Shown: positions 9,038-18,044 of the stretch, piece after piece
Numbering within the stretch: the stretch's first letter is position 1
Layout: every line of letters begins with the position of its first letter
Source of the DNA: Filomicrobium sp.
Lineage (GTDB): Bacteria > Pseudomonadota > Alphaproteobacteria > Rhizobiales > Hyphomicrobiaceae
Assembly: GCA_017792465.1 (NCBI GenBank)
Contig: CP051234.1
Coordinates: 1,552,606 to 1,616,605 of the forward strand
Direction of reading: 5' to 3'
Length of the DNA: 64,000 nucleotides
The notes under the pieces: generated by a model
What the model was told of the DNA's origin: nothing
Databases searched by the model: none
Seen by the model: only the letters and a program-made list of their open reading frames with translations
Program-made: the position numbers and the translations under genes

Positions 9038-10128
9038 TGTTCGACGCGCTCGCGAAAATCTCTCAGCCGATGCTGTTGGCTCTGCCGCCTGAGGATGCCC
9101 ATGAGATGACGCTCAGGGTGCTTGAATTGGGTCTGCATCCCAGGGAAAGCCGCGTTGGGTCGAAGCTCCTGCATCAAAGACTTTTCGGTCTCGATTTTCC
9201 CAACCCGCTCGGTGTGGCGGCGGGCTTCGATAAAGACGGACGGGTGCCCGATGCGCTACTTGCGATGGGTTGCGGTTTTGCTGAAATCGGAACGGTGACG
9301 CCGAAACCGCAAGCCGGCAATCCGACGCCGCGCGTCTTCCGGCTCATCAAGCAGCGCGCCGTTATCAACCGGCTCGGTTTCAACAATGGCGGTCACGACG
9401 CAGCACTGCGGCGACTGCAGGCCCGCGCGCGCAACGGCGGGATCGTCGGCGTTAATATCGGGGCGAACAAGGATGCCGAAGACCGCGTCGGTGATTACGT
9501 CCAAGGGCTTCAAACCTTCTACGACGTGGCCAGTTATTTCACGGTCAACATCTCGTCGCCCAACACGCCGGGGCTGAGAGACCTGCAAGCACCAGAGGCT
9601 CTCGACGAACTCGTCGGGCGCATCATGGAAGCACGCAGCAAGCTTATAGATGATGGCAAGCCTCAGCGTCCGGTGATCGTGAAGATCGCACCCGATATTG
9701 CGGAAGAAGATGTTCAGCCGATTTGCGATCGTCTCGTTGCGCACTCGGTCGATGGAATCGCGGTTTCTAATACGACGATCACGCGGCCAGGCATCATTGG
9801 TGAAGGGGCGCGGCAGGCGGGCGGATTGTCAGGGCGGCCACTATTTCCACGAGCGACGGCGATGCTGGCCCGTGTCTATCAGGCGACCGGCGGAAAGGTT
9901 CCTTTGATCGGTATCGGCGGGATCGACAGTCCTGAAAAGGCGCTGCAGAAAATGGAAGCGGGTGCATCGCTGATCCAGCTTTACACGGGTCTCATTTACG
10001 AAGGCCAGGGTCTCATCGGGCGGATCAACGCGCATCTGGAAGAGACCTGCCGCAAGGAAGGCTTGAAGTCGCTTGGCGAAATTACCGGCCGGCAGGCGTC
10101 CCATTGGGCCGGTCAGCCGTTGGAATAG
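9034..10128 (+). CDS. pyrD: Dihydroorotate dehydrogenase (quinone), class 2
   Basis: Oxidises dihydroorotate to orotate with FMN and membrane quinone in de novo pyrimidine synthesis. The 364-residue length and N-terminal helical extension fit class 2. Signatures include GVAAGFDKDGRVPDALL, the GTVTPKPQAGNPTPRVFR segment, RLGFNNGGHDAA, VNISSPNTPGLRDLQ with the catalytic-serine region, and VSNTTITRP. The C-terminal phosphate-binding part is LIGIGGIDSPEKAL followed by QLYTGLIYEGQGLI. Translation starts at 9034 or 9037 within the DUF952 stop. The 3' end overlaps the convergent MATE gene by 47 bp. Confidence 0.97.
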   Translation: MMFDALAKISQPMLLALPPEDAHEMTLRVLELGLHPRESRVGSKLLHQRLFGLDFPNPLGVAAGFDKDGRVPDALLAMGCGFAEIGTVTPKPQAGNPTPRVFRLIKQRAVINRLGFNNGGHDAALRRLQARARNGGIVGVNIGANKDAEDRVGDYVQGLQTFYDVASYFTVNISSPNTPGLRDLQAPEALDELVGRIMEARSKLIDDGKPQRPVIVKIAPDIAEEDVQPICDRLVAHSVDGIAVSNTTITRPGIIGEGARQAGGLSGRPLFPRATAMLARVYQATGGKVPLIGIGGIDSPEKALQKMEAGASLIQLYTGLIYEGQGLIGRINAHLEETCRKEGLKSLGEITGRQASHWAGQPLE

Positions 10129-11461
10129 GGAAGGCGTCGGCCAGCAAGGCCGGGTAGCGCAAGCGCAGCAGGATCGCGCGGACGACGTTGAGGCCCAGGA
10201 GCGAGATCCAGCGGCCGTCGTTGCCGATCATCGGAACGGCAAGATGCCAGACGAGGAAGAACGCGGCGGCGCTCAGCACCATCATGTTGCGCATATCGGC
10301 AGTGCGCGTCGAACCGATGAAGATCCCGTCGAGCTGATAGGCAGCAACGCCGATCGCGGGCATCAGCGCTGCATAGGGGAGGGCCTGCCGGGCGGCTTCT
10401 CTGACGTGCTGATTGACGGTCAGGGCGTCGATCATTGCGCCACCTGCAATGAACAAGACGCCCGCAAGTGTTAGTGCGATGATCGCCGCCCAAAGCGAGG
10501 ATAACCGGACGGCGTCTTTGAAATGTCCGGGAGCGCGGGCACCAATTGCAGCGCCGACGAGTGTTTCGGCCGCGAACGCGAAGCCATCTAGCAGGTGAGC
10601 GCTGAAGCCGACGAGTTGTATGAGGATGGCGTTGGCGGCAAGCGTTGCATCTCCGGAAGACGCCGACTGGATGGTAAACCAGGAGAACGCCGACAGAAGT
10701 GCGAGCGTCCGGATCATGATGTCGGTATTGACCGATAGTGCTCGGCTCAATCCGACCGCGCTCAAGATGTCCGACCGGGTGGGCAAAGCAAACGATCGGT
10801 TGATAATACGCCAAGCGATTGCCAGCCCGGCGAGGGCGGCGGCGACTTCGGCGATCAGTGTGCCCCAGGCAACGCCCGCGACGCCCCAGTCAAACCCCAT
10901 GACAAAGATGGCATCGAGCGCGGCGTTCAAACCGTTCAAGAACACCTGTAAGGCGAGTGCTGTTTTGGCGCGCTGCAGACCGATGAACCAGCCGACGAGT
11001 GCATAGTTGGCAAGGGCGGCCGGCGCACTCCAAATGCGGATATCGAAATATATGGCTGTTTCGCGCTCGACGGCCACCGTGCCTTCGGCAAAGCCGAGGG
11101 CGAACATCTTGAGCGGCAGCTGGAAGAGGATGAGCGCGACCCCTGTGCACAACGCGATCAACAACGCACGCGCCAGGGAGGACCCGACTTCACCTGCAGC
11201 ATCTGCGCCGAAAGCCTGGGCCGTCAGCCCGGTTGTGCCCATGCGCAAGAAACCGAAGGCCCAAAACAAAAACGTGAAGATGGTCGCGCCGAGTGCTGCG
11301 GCCCCTATATGATGAGCTTCGGGCAGCTGACCGAGCACGGCCGTGTCGACAAGGCCGATGATTGGCGTCGAGATGTTGGAGGCGATAATCGGCAGGGCGA
11401 TCGCCAGCACCCTATGGTGGGTGATGGGCTGGAGTTCCAGGCCGCCGCGGGCGTCAGACAT
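10082..11461 (-). CDS. MATE family efflux transporter (DinF-like)
   Basis: An inner-membrane multidrug or metabolite antiporter with about 12 helices. I choose the ATG at 11461 (MSDARGGLELQPITHHRVLA), giving 459 residues; an upstream in-frame ATG at 11551 would add 30 residues and overlap the next gene. The first helices show IALPIIASNISTPIIGLVDT and AVLGQLPEAHHIGAAALGAT, the usual MATE/DinF opening. The substrate cannot be read from sequence. The gene follows the DUF6460 gene with a 1-bp gap, so the two likely form one transcript. Its end overlaps pyrD on the other strand. Confidence 0.92.
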   Translation of the reverse strand: MSDARGGLELQPITHHRVLAIALPIIASNISTPIIGLVDTAVLGQLPEAHHIGAAALGATIFTFLFWAFGFLRMGTTGLTAQAFGADAAGEVGSSLARALLIALCTGVALILFQLPLKMFALGFAEGTVAVERETAIYFDIRIWSAPAALANYALVGWFIGLQRAKTALALQVFLNGLNAALDAIFVMGFDWGVAGVAWGTLIAEVAAALAGLAIAWRIINRSFALPTRSDILSAVGLSRALSVNTDIMIRTLALLSAFSWFTIQSASSGDATLAANAILIQLVGFSAHLLDGFAFAAETLVGAAIGARAPGHFKDAVRLSSLWAAIIALTLAGVLFIAGGAMIDALTVNQHVREAARQALPYAALMPAIGVAAYQLDGIFIGSTRTADMRNMMVLSAAAFFLVWHLAVPMIGNDGRWISLLGLNVVRAILLRLRYPALLADAFPIPTADRPNGTPAGR

Positions 11462-11462
11462 C

Positions 11463-11744
11463 CTAGTCGCTTGACGACTTGTCTTTGCCGAGCGCGCCGA
11501 AAATGCGTGCGACAAGCCAGATCGGAACGACCACGATGGCGCCCAGGACAAGATATCCGATGAGGTTGTCGAAGACGCCGAAGCCCAGGTCGTAAAGGCG
11601 GCGGGCCAGGATATCGAGATGATAGAACAGGTTTTGGGGCGTAATGCCCAGCGCCGACAGGATAATGCCGACGACGATGGAAATCAGCACGAGGCGAATG
11701 AGAACTGCAAGCGGGTTGCCACCAAACATCGTATTGCGATCCAT
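11463..11744 (-). CDS. Small two-helix membrane protein, DUF6460-like
   Basis: A 93-residue protein from the ATG at 11744 (MDRNTMFGGNPLAVL); an ATG four codons upstream at 11756 is also possible. It has one hydrophobic helix at LIRLVLISIVVGIILSALGI and a second at YLVLGAIVVVPIWLVARIFG. The FGGNPLAVL and LGI(T/S)PxNLFY patterns resemble a small family I associate with Hyphomicrobiales (DUF6460). Function is unknown. It sits immediately upstream of the MATE gene and is divergent from the helicase gene. Confidence 0.75.
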   Translation of the reverse strand: MDRNTMFGGNPLAVLIRLVLISIVVGIILSALGITPQNLFYHLDILARRLYDLGFGVFDNLIGYLVLGAIVVVPIWLVARIFGALGKDKSSSD

Positions 11745-11939
11745 TTTCACGCCCATGCTGATAAAACCGAGCCAAGGGGTTGGCCGTATAAGGACAGTCG
11801 TTCGCCCCCGCAACCATCTTGCCTCCCGGCGATTTAGCATGGCAATTGCGCTGTGGCGACCTTGGCGGCGGCGGCCAGCGGTCGCGGCGTGTCATGCGGG
11901 TCACGGAATTTCGAGCCGCTCAACCGGGTAAGTGAGTTA

Positions 11940-14615
11940 ATGGCGAAGCCGCCGACAAAACGATCGCCGAAGGCTGGCAGTTCCAAGGCTGCCATCAAGC
12001 GGCCGCCCAAGGCGAAGTCCGGCCGAGGCTCGCGCAGGAGTAAATCCAGCGTTCCAAAGCCGCCGAACGCTTCTGAAACATCGAGCCCGCCGGTGCCAGG
12101 CCATGAGTTGCTTCCCGAGACGTTCCTCAACTGGTTTGCCACCAAAGGCTGGCAGCCGCGGCCGCATCAGCTGGCGCTTCTTGAAAAGGCGCAAGCCCGC
12201 GCTTCGACGCTTCTCATCGCGCCGACGGGGGCGGGCAAGACGCTTGCCGGATTTCTCCCTAGCCTCGTCGAGCTTAGCCGGCGCAAGAAAGCGGACCTTC
12301 AGGGAGCCGGGCTCCATACGCTTTACATCTCCCCACTGAAAGCGCTGAGCGTCGACGTGGCGCGCAATCTGGAAACGCCTATCAAAGAGATGGGGCTGAA
12401 GATCAAGGCGGAGACGCGGACGGGCGACACGCCGGTGAGCCGCCGGACGCGGCAGAGGACCAAGCCGCCCGCCATCCTTTTGACGACGCCTGAGCAGGTG
12501 GCGCTGCTTTTGGCACACCCGGATGCGCCATTCCTTTTCGCCGATCTGCGCACCGTCATCATCGACGAGCTGCACGCGATTTCCGGTTCGAAGCGCGGCG
12601 ATCTCCTGTGCCTCGACCTCACGCGGCTGCGCAGCCTTGCTCCTGAGCTGATGACGATTGGCCTGTCCGCGACGGTGGCGCGCCCGAGTGAGCTTCGCGC
12701 TTATCTGGTGGGGCAAGCCAAGCCGGATCGCGTGACCGCGCTTGCCGATGTCGTTGTGACGGATGGCGGCGCCAAGCCGGATATCTCGATCCTCGAAGAC
12801 CAGGATCCGGTTCCTTGGTCGGGGCATACGGCAAGGTATGCGATGCCGGCGATCTACGATGCCATCAAGCGGCATCGCCTGACGCTCATTTTCGTCAACA
12901 CGCGCAGCCAGGCCGAGCTCGTGTTCCAGGAGTTGTGGCGGATCAACGACGACAACCTGCACATCGGTTTGCATCATGGTTCGCTCGATGCCGCGCGCCG
13001 GCGCAAGGTCGAAGCGGCGATGGCGCAGGGAATGCTCGATGCGGTGGTGGCGACCTCGACGCTCGATCTGGGCATCGACTGGGGCGACATTGATCTCGTC
13101 ATCAACGTCGGGGCACCGAAGGGATCGAGCCGGCTTCTGCAGCGCATCGGCCGGGCCAATCACCGCATCGACGAACCGAGCCAGGCTTTGCTGGTGCCGG
13201 GCAATCTCTTCGAGGTTTTGGAATGCCGGGCCGCACTCGATGCGGCGCATGCGGGCGTTCAGGATGTCGTGTTGTCGCGCGCAGGGGCGCTCGACGTTCT
13301 GGCGCAGCACATCCTAGGCATGGCCTGTCAGCAACCGTTCGATCCCGAGGAGCTTTACCAGGAAGTTCGCTCGGCAGCCCAGTATGCGTCTCTCAAGCGG
13401 CCAACGTTTCAGCGTGTCGTCGATTTCGTTGCGACCGGTGGTTATGCGCTGACGGCTTATGAGCGGTTCGCAAAGATCCGCCAGAACCCTGACGGGCGTT
13501 ACCGGATCTCGAATGCCAAGGTGGCGCAGGCCTACCGGATGAATGCCGGAACGATTGTCGAGAGCCCGCTCATCAAGGTGCGGCTGGTCGGGCGCAAGGC
13601 GCTTAAATCTCTCAACGGCAGTGGGACCGCGCGTCTGATTGGCGGCCGGGTTCTGGGCGAACTCGACGAATATTTCATCGAGCAGCTTAAGCCCGGCGAG
13701 GCATTTGTTTTTGCGGGTGAGACGCTGCGGTTCGAGGGCCTGCGCGAGACGGAGGCGTTTGTCTCGCGGGCGCATGCCAGCGATCCGATTGTGCCGAGTT
13801 ATCCCGGCGGCAAGTTTCCGCTTTCCACGCATCTGGCCGAACGCGTGCGGCAGTTGCTTCAGCACAAGGACGACTGGGGGCTCCTGCCGCTGCCGGTGGC
13901 CGATTGGCTGCGGCTGCAGGCGGAGCGTTCGACATTACCCGATGCGCGTGAAGTGCTCATCGAAACGTTTCCGCGAAGTGGGCGCTATCATCTGGTCGCC
14001 TATCCATTCGAGGGGCGGCTGGCGCATCAAACACTCGGCATGCTTCTGACGCGCAGGCTTGAGCGGGCGGGCGCCATGCCGATGGGGTTCGTGGCGAATG
14101 ACTATGGCCTGTCGATCTGGGCGCGGCGCGACATCGGGGCGATGGTCTCGGCTGGCTCTCCGTCGCTGGCGGACCTGTTCGAAGAAGACATGCTGGGCGA
14201 TGACCTCGAAGCCTGGCTAACCGAATCGGCGCTGATGAAACGGACCTTCCGACATTGCGCGGTGATCGCGGGGCTCATCGAACGCAAGCATCCCGGCCGT
14301 GAGAAGTCCGGCCGGCAGGTGACGATGTCGACCGATCTCATCTACGACGTTCTGCAAAAGCACGAACCTGACCACATCCTGATCGAAGCCGCACGCGCCG
14401 ATGCGGCGACGGGACTCCTCGATATCGCACGCCTGGGCGATTTTCTCAGGCGTATTCGCGGGGCCATCCGGCATGTGCCGCTTGAACGCGTTTCACCGCT
14501 TTCGATCCCGATTCTATTGGAAATCGGTGTCGAGCCGGTCGGAAATATGGGGCGCGAGGACATTCTGCGTGAGGCGGCCGAGGACCTGATTCGCGAGGCG
14601 ACCCAACAATCGTGA
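11940..14615 (+). CDS. Ligase-associated DEXH-box DNA helicase (Lhr-type)
   Basis: A superfamily 2 helicase of 891 residues, from the ATG at 11940 after a Lys/Pro-rich N-terminal stretch. Motif I is LIAPTGAGKTLAGFLPSL, motif II IIDELHAISG (DELH), motif III GLSATVARP, and motif VI LLQRIGRANHRIDEP. A winged-helix and an Lhr-core C-terminal region follow, typical of the helicase annotated as ligase-associated in DNA damage response. It probably unwinds damaged DNA for a nuclease/ligase repair set. The partner phosphoesterase PdeM is the next gene, but no ATP-dependent ligase or beta-lactamase-fold exonuclease is present in this window. Confidence 0.93.
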   Translation: MAKPPTKRSPKAGSSKAAIKRPPKAKSGRGSRRSKSSVPKPPNASETSSPPVPGHELLPETFLNWFATKGWQPRPHQLALLEKAQARASTLLIAPTGAGKTLAGFLPSLVELSRRKKADLQGAGLHTLYISPLKALSVDVARNLETPIKEMGLKIKAETRTGDTPVSRRTRQRTKPPAILLTTPEQVALLLAHPDAPFLFADLRTVIIDELHAISGSKRGDLLCLDLTRLRSLAPELMTIGLSATVARPSELRAYLVGQAKPDRVTALADVVVTDGGAKPDISILEDQDPVPWSGHTARYAMPAIYDAIKRHRLTLIFVNTRSQAELVFQELWRINDDNLHIGLHHGSLDAARRRKVEAAMAQGMLDAVVATSTLDLGIDWGDIDLVINVGAPKGSSRLLQRIGRANHRIDEPSQALLVPGNLFEVLECRAALDAAHAGVQDVVLSRAGALDVLAQHILGMACQQPFDPEELYQEVRSAAQYASLKRPTFQRVVDFVATGGYALTAYERFAKIRQNPDGRYRISNAKVAQAYRMNAGTIVESPLIKVRLVGRKALKSLNGSGTARLIGGRVLGELDEYFIEQLKPGEAFVFAGETLRFEGLRETEAFVSRAHASDPIVPSYPGGKFPLSTHLAERVRQLLQHKDDWGLLPLPVADWLRLQAERSTLPDAREVLIETFPRSGRYHLVAYPFEGRLAHQTLGMLLTRRLERAGAMPMGFVANDYGLSIWARRDIGAMVSAGSPSLADLFEEDMLGDDLEAWLTESALMKRTFRHCAVIAGLIERKHPGREKSGRQVTMSTDLIYDVLQKHEPDHILIEAARADAATGLLDIARLGDFLRRIRGAIRHVPLERVSPLSIPILLEIGVEPVGNMGREDILREAAEDLIREATQQS

Positions 14616-14733
14616 TTTTCCTCGGCTGGAATGCAGGTTATTTCGCGTGGATGAGCGCGTTGTCGAAGGTTTACTGAAGGCGCTGGCAGAGTAATCTCGT
14701 GTGAGCACAAACTGATTCTCGGAGACGGCAAAA

Positions 14734-15462
14734 TTGGCTCTGGCGCAACTCAAGCAAGACCGCACGGTTGAGCGGGACTTTTCCCAGCAGAACATTTCGA
14801 TCTGCGGGAAGGCGTTTGTCGCCGATCTTTCCGGGGCGCTCTACTGGCCTGCGGAAAAAGCGCTCATCATTGCCGATCTGCATTTGGAAAAAGGCTCAGC
14901 CTTTGCCGCGCAAGGCCAGTTTCTGCCACCCTATGACACTCGCGAAACGTTGCGGCGGCTGGCTACTGCGATCGATCGCACAGGCGCCAAGACGGTGATC
15001 GCGCTGGGGGATAGTTTTCACGACCGCGAAGGCCCGCAGCGTATGCCGGCCCACGACCGGGAAAACCTGAAGATCATGCAGGAGGCCTGCGAGTGGATCT
15101 GGGTTTTGGGCAACCACGATCCTGAACTGGCAGACTGGCTGGGCGGCTATACCGTCTCGGAGATCAAGGTCGAGGGCATTACGCTGCGCCATGAACCGCG
15201 CGGCGCCTGGACCACGCATGAGATCGCCGGGCATTTGCATCCGGCTGCCCGGATCGTTCGGGATGGCTATTCCTTGCGCCGGCCCTGTTTTATCGGCAAT
15301 GGCCAGCGGCTCATCATGCCGGCATTCGGCTCCTATGCCGGCGGGCTGAATGTCCTCGATGAGGCGTTCGATCCGCTATTCGGGCAAGATTCGTTTGCTG
15401 TCTGGATGCTGGGGCAGGAAGGCCTCTATCCGATTGCGCCACGGCTCTTGCGCGGCGACTGA
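14734..15462 (+). CDS. pdeM: Ligase-associated DNA damage response endonuclease PdeM
   Basis: A calcineurin-like metallophosphoesterase of 242 residues. Metal-binding motifs are all present: IADLHLEKGS (motif I), IALGDSFHDREG (motif II), WVLGNHDPEL (motif III, GNHD), and the late histidine motif EIAGHLHPAARI. PdeM belongs to the ligase-associated DNA repair set with the helicase immediately upstream. Translation starts at a TTG (14734) preceded by GGAG with nine bases of spacing. The downstream hairpin at 15489-15508 may end the transcript. Confidence 0.92.
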   Translation: MALAQLKQDRTVERDFSQQNISICGKAFVADLSGALYWPAEKALIIADLHLEKGSAFAAQGQFLPPYDTRETLRRLATAIDRTGAKTVIALGDSFHDREGPQRMPAHDRENLKIMQEACEWIWVLGNHDPELADWLGGYTVSEIKVEGITLRHEPRGAWTTHEIAGHLHPAARIVRDGYSLRRPCFIGNGQRLIMPAFGSYAGGLNVLDEAFDPLFGQDSFAVWMLGQEGLYPIAPRLLRGD

Positions 15463-15488
15463 TCGGTGCGCGCGAGCTTGCCTGCTTT

Positions 15489-15508
15489 GAAGCGTCAGTC
15501 GACGCTTC
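15489..15508 (+). terminator. Perfect 8-bp hairpin after pdeM
   Basis: GAAGCGTC-AGTC-GACGCTTC forms a perfect 8-bp stem with a four-base loop 27 bp past the pdeM stop. No T-tract follows, so it is either a weak terminator or an RNA 3'-end stabiliser. Confidence 0.4.
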
Positions 15509-15592
15509 CGCCCGATAGGGGATTACCACATCAGAGGTTAGAGTTTGGCGTAGGCCCACACAATTGGGCACGGCGCGGCGTGTCGCGGCGAC

Positions 15593-16693
15593 TTAGCGAT
15601 TGCCGCGATTGAAGACCGCTGAGGCCAATAGCCCGGAACTCACCGCGATAAAGACCGCGAATATGCCGTAGAGCAACGGGTAATCGAACGCGAAGTCGTG
15701 CAAGAGCGCCTCGATCCCCTGGCGTTCCAAAGCCACCGTCACGGTGTTGAGCGCAATCAGCTCCGCGTCGCGGAAGAGATAGGTGCGGGCGATCACATTG
15801 CCAATCGGCACGTTTGCGGGAAGATCAATCGACGTCCGGAACAGCGAACTGCCGATGAAAACGACGCCGTCCTCTTTCCTCTGATAGAGCCCTTCTTTTT
15901 CCTTGAGGCGGATGATGGCGTCGCGGAACTGCTGCAGTTCTTTCTCGGAGGGATGCAGCTTGGGACTATTCCTAGGCTCCATGCGGACATGCTGGAAGCC
16001 GATGCCATAGGCATCGAAAACCATGGGCGTAGAGATTTCGGCAATCGGCCGAGTCGAAGAGATCGTATAGTAGCTCGGGACACTGGAGAACTCCAGCGAC
16101 TCGGTGTTGACCCAAAGCCCGGCGACGTTGGACTTCTTGCGCGTGACGAGCGGTGTCTTCGCCCCTTCGAGCACGACGACAACGTCGTACAATTCCTGTT
16201 CGGCCGACACCTGCAGCGACTTATGGACGGCACCGAAGACAACGATGCGCTGGCCGCTGAAGCCTGCGGTGATGGCGACTGACTTTGCCGAGACGTCAAC
16301 CTCGACGCTTTCCTGGTATTGTGGGTTGAGCGTCGGAGGCTCCGTCAGCGTCGCCGGCTTTTTCGTCGCTCTTTTTTCAGGCGTAGGGTCGGCTGCTTGC
16401 CCCGTGTCGGCGTCGGCGAGCTTCTGATTGGGCGAGCTTTGCTTTTCGGTTCCAACGACCGACGATTGCGGAGGGGCGTTCTTCTCGAGGAGTTCCTTGG
16501 TGGTCGTAACCTCATCGACGCCGGTATTGAAAATCCAGATGAGGGCGACGACGATCGCAGCACCATAGGCGATCGTCGCGTTGCGGCCGACCAGCGCACG
16601 CAGGATATAGCGTCTGCGGATCGCCTGAAGATTACGCCAGGCAAGCGACAGCCATTGGTTAAATTTCTGGATTGCCGAGCCGGTTGCGCTCAT
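15593..16693 (-). CDS. TIGR02186-type membrane-anchored protein
   Basis: A 366-residue protein starting at 16693, where its ATG overlaps the stop of the TauE/SafE gene by one base (TGATG). Residues from about 125 match the TIGR02186 pattern: the VVFGAVHKSLQV region, YDVVVVLEGAKTPLVTRKKS, AGLWVNTESLEFSSVPSYY, and a final transmembrane helix at LLYGIFAVFIAVSSGLLAS. The family normally starts with a signal peptide. Here it has an N-terminal helix (AYGAAIVVALIWIF) and a Lys/Pro/Glu-rich linker of about 70 residues. The function of the family is unknown; it is repeatedly found next to TauE/SafE permeases, as here. Confidence 0.85.
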   Translation of the reverse strand: MSATGSAIQKFNQWLSLAWRNLQAIRRRYILRALVGRNATIAYGAAIVVALIWIFNTGVDEVTTTKELLEKNAPPQSSVVGTEKQSSPNQKLADADTGQAADPTPEKRATKKPATLTEPPTLNPQYQESVEVDVSAKSVAITAGFSGQRIVVFGAVHKSLQVSAEQELYDVVVVLEGAKTPLVTRKKSNVAGLWVNTESLEFSSVPSYYTISSTRPIAEISTPMVFDAYGIGFQHVRMEPRNSPKLHPSEKELQQFRDAIIRLKEKEGLYQRKEDGVVFIGSSLFRTSIDLPANVPIGNVIARTYLFRDAELIALNTVTVALERQGIEALLHDFAFDYPLLYGIFAVFIAVSSGLLASAVFNRGNR

Positions 16694-17619
16694 CAATGCC
16701 CTCCCATGCTTAGGGAGATCGAATACAGCTCTGCAGGCGTGACGACAAGGCTCCATCCGACGCGCAAACAAACCAGCAGCACCAAGCCGGCCAGAAGGAA
16801 GCGCAATTGCTCGCCTTTCAGGCGATGGCCGGCCACTGCGCCAAATTGCGCACCGATGACGCCGCCGACCATGAGGATGAGTGCCAGCACGATATCGACG
16901 GTGAAGTTCTGCACGGCATGGAGAATTGTCGTGACGCTCGTCACGAACAGGATCTGGAATAGCGAGGTTCCAACGACGACGTTGGTTGGCACGCGCAAGA
17001 GGTAGATCATCGCGGGAACGATGATGAACCCGCCGCCGACCCCCATGATGGCTCCCAGAAGACCGACGAAGCCGCCCAGCAAGAACGGAGGAATGGCCGA
17101 AATATAGAGCTTGGAACGGCGGAAGCGCATCTTGAACGGCAGGCCGTGGATCCAGCTATGCTGACCGGAGCTGCGAACCATTCTGGGTGCACCTGCGCGG
17201 ATCTTGCGCATGGTGTTCAGGCTTTCGACCAGCATGAGGCTGCCGATAATGCCGAGAAAGATGACGTAAGACAGGGCGACGAAAAGCTCGAATTGGCCCA
17301 GTTGCCGCAATTCCTTGACGAGTTCGACGCCAACGACCGAGCCGAGCATACCGCCCAAGAGCAGCACGATCCCCATTTTCACGTCGACATTGCCGCGCTG
17401 ATACTGCGCGATGGCGCCGGAGACGGAGGAGGCGACGATCTGAGCGGCCTCGGTGCCGATCGCGACGGCGGCTGGTATGCCTGAGAAGATCAGAAGCGGC
17501 GTCATCAGGAAGCCGCCGCCGACGCCGAACATCCCCGACAAAAAGCCGACGGCACCGCCCATGGCTAGAAAGACCAGGACATTGACAGGCATTTCGGCAA
17601 TCGGGAGGTAGACTGTCAT
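16693..17619 (-). CDS. Sulfite exporter TauE/SafE family permease
   Basis: An integral membrane protein of 308 residues from the ATG at 17619 (MTVYLPIAEMPV); two in-frame ATGs upstream are possible. The two internal repeats each carry the family glycine motif: GMFGVGGGFLMTPLLIFSGI near the start and IMGVGGGFIIVPAMIYLLRVP after the midpoint. Members move sulfite, sulfoacetate or related organosulfur anions. Translational coupling to the TIGR02186 protein suggests the two act together at the inner membrane. The substrate is not determined by sequence. Confidence 0.92.
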   Translation of the reverse strand: MTVYLPIAEMPVNVLVFLAMGGAVGFLSGMFGVGGGFLMTPLLIFSGIPAAVAIGTEAAQIVASSVSGAIAQYQRGNVDVKMGIVLLLGGMLGSVVGVELVKELRQLGQFELFVALSYVIFLGIIGSLMLVESLNTMRKIRAGAPRMVRSSGQHSWIHGLPFKMRFRRSKLYISAIPPFLLGGFVGLLGAIMGVGGGFIIVPAMIYLLRVPTNVVVGTSLFQILFVTSVTTILHAVQNFTVDIVLALILMVGGVIGAQFGAVAGHRLKGEQLRFLLAGLVLLVCLRVGWSLVVTPAELYSISLSMGGH

Positions 17620-18044
17620 TGACGCCGTCCGGCTATGACCGTTTGCATCGGCCATTTTGGTTATTGGTTGTAGCAGCCACACCGCTACGAGAATTCGAAG
17701 TCCCTAAGTCGTGTCGCGTTTTCCCTTCACGAATTACGTACCGAATTGAATAAGGATGCGATTGCCGACTATTGCAACGGCTACATCCGTCGGATGGCGC
17801 GACTTTTTTCAACTTCGCTGTATTTGCGTGACGGTCGACGAACCTATTCGCGGCCAACCTACGGCGGAGGGGTTTGGTGTTGGCGATGAAATTTCGTGTG
17901 TGGAGCCCTGGCGGACGCCGTTCGGCGGCCAAATGCTCCATCCTTAGGTCTTATATATTATACTGAAGAGCAAACAATAAGCGCGGAGGCCGGCAAGCGC
18001 CCCCCGCGCAAAATTTTTCAGTGATTGACAAGTCCGATCAGCGA
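17620..18044. other. 425-bp intergenic region between tauE-like gene and mscL
   Basis: Contains the mscL terminator described at 17981-18009 and presumably the promoter of the TauE/SafE gene. An AT-rich tract near 17950-17962 could be part of a promoter on either strand. No gene is visible. Confidence 0.4.
17981..18009 (-). terminator. Rho-independent terminator of mscL
   Basis: Read on the minus strand, a GC-rich stem GCGCGGGGG / CCTCCGCGC with an 11-base loop is followed by TTATTGTTTG. It lies about 35 bp downstream of the mscL stop. Confidence 0.6.

Noticed and set aside
11937-13310. A 457-codon open frame antisense to the helicase gene
   Set aside because: The protein is low in hydrophobic structure, rich in Arg/His/Gln and exactly overlies a well-supported helicase. 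It is a shadow of high GC at third positions.
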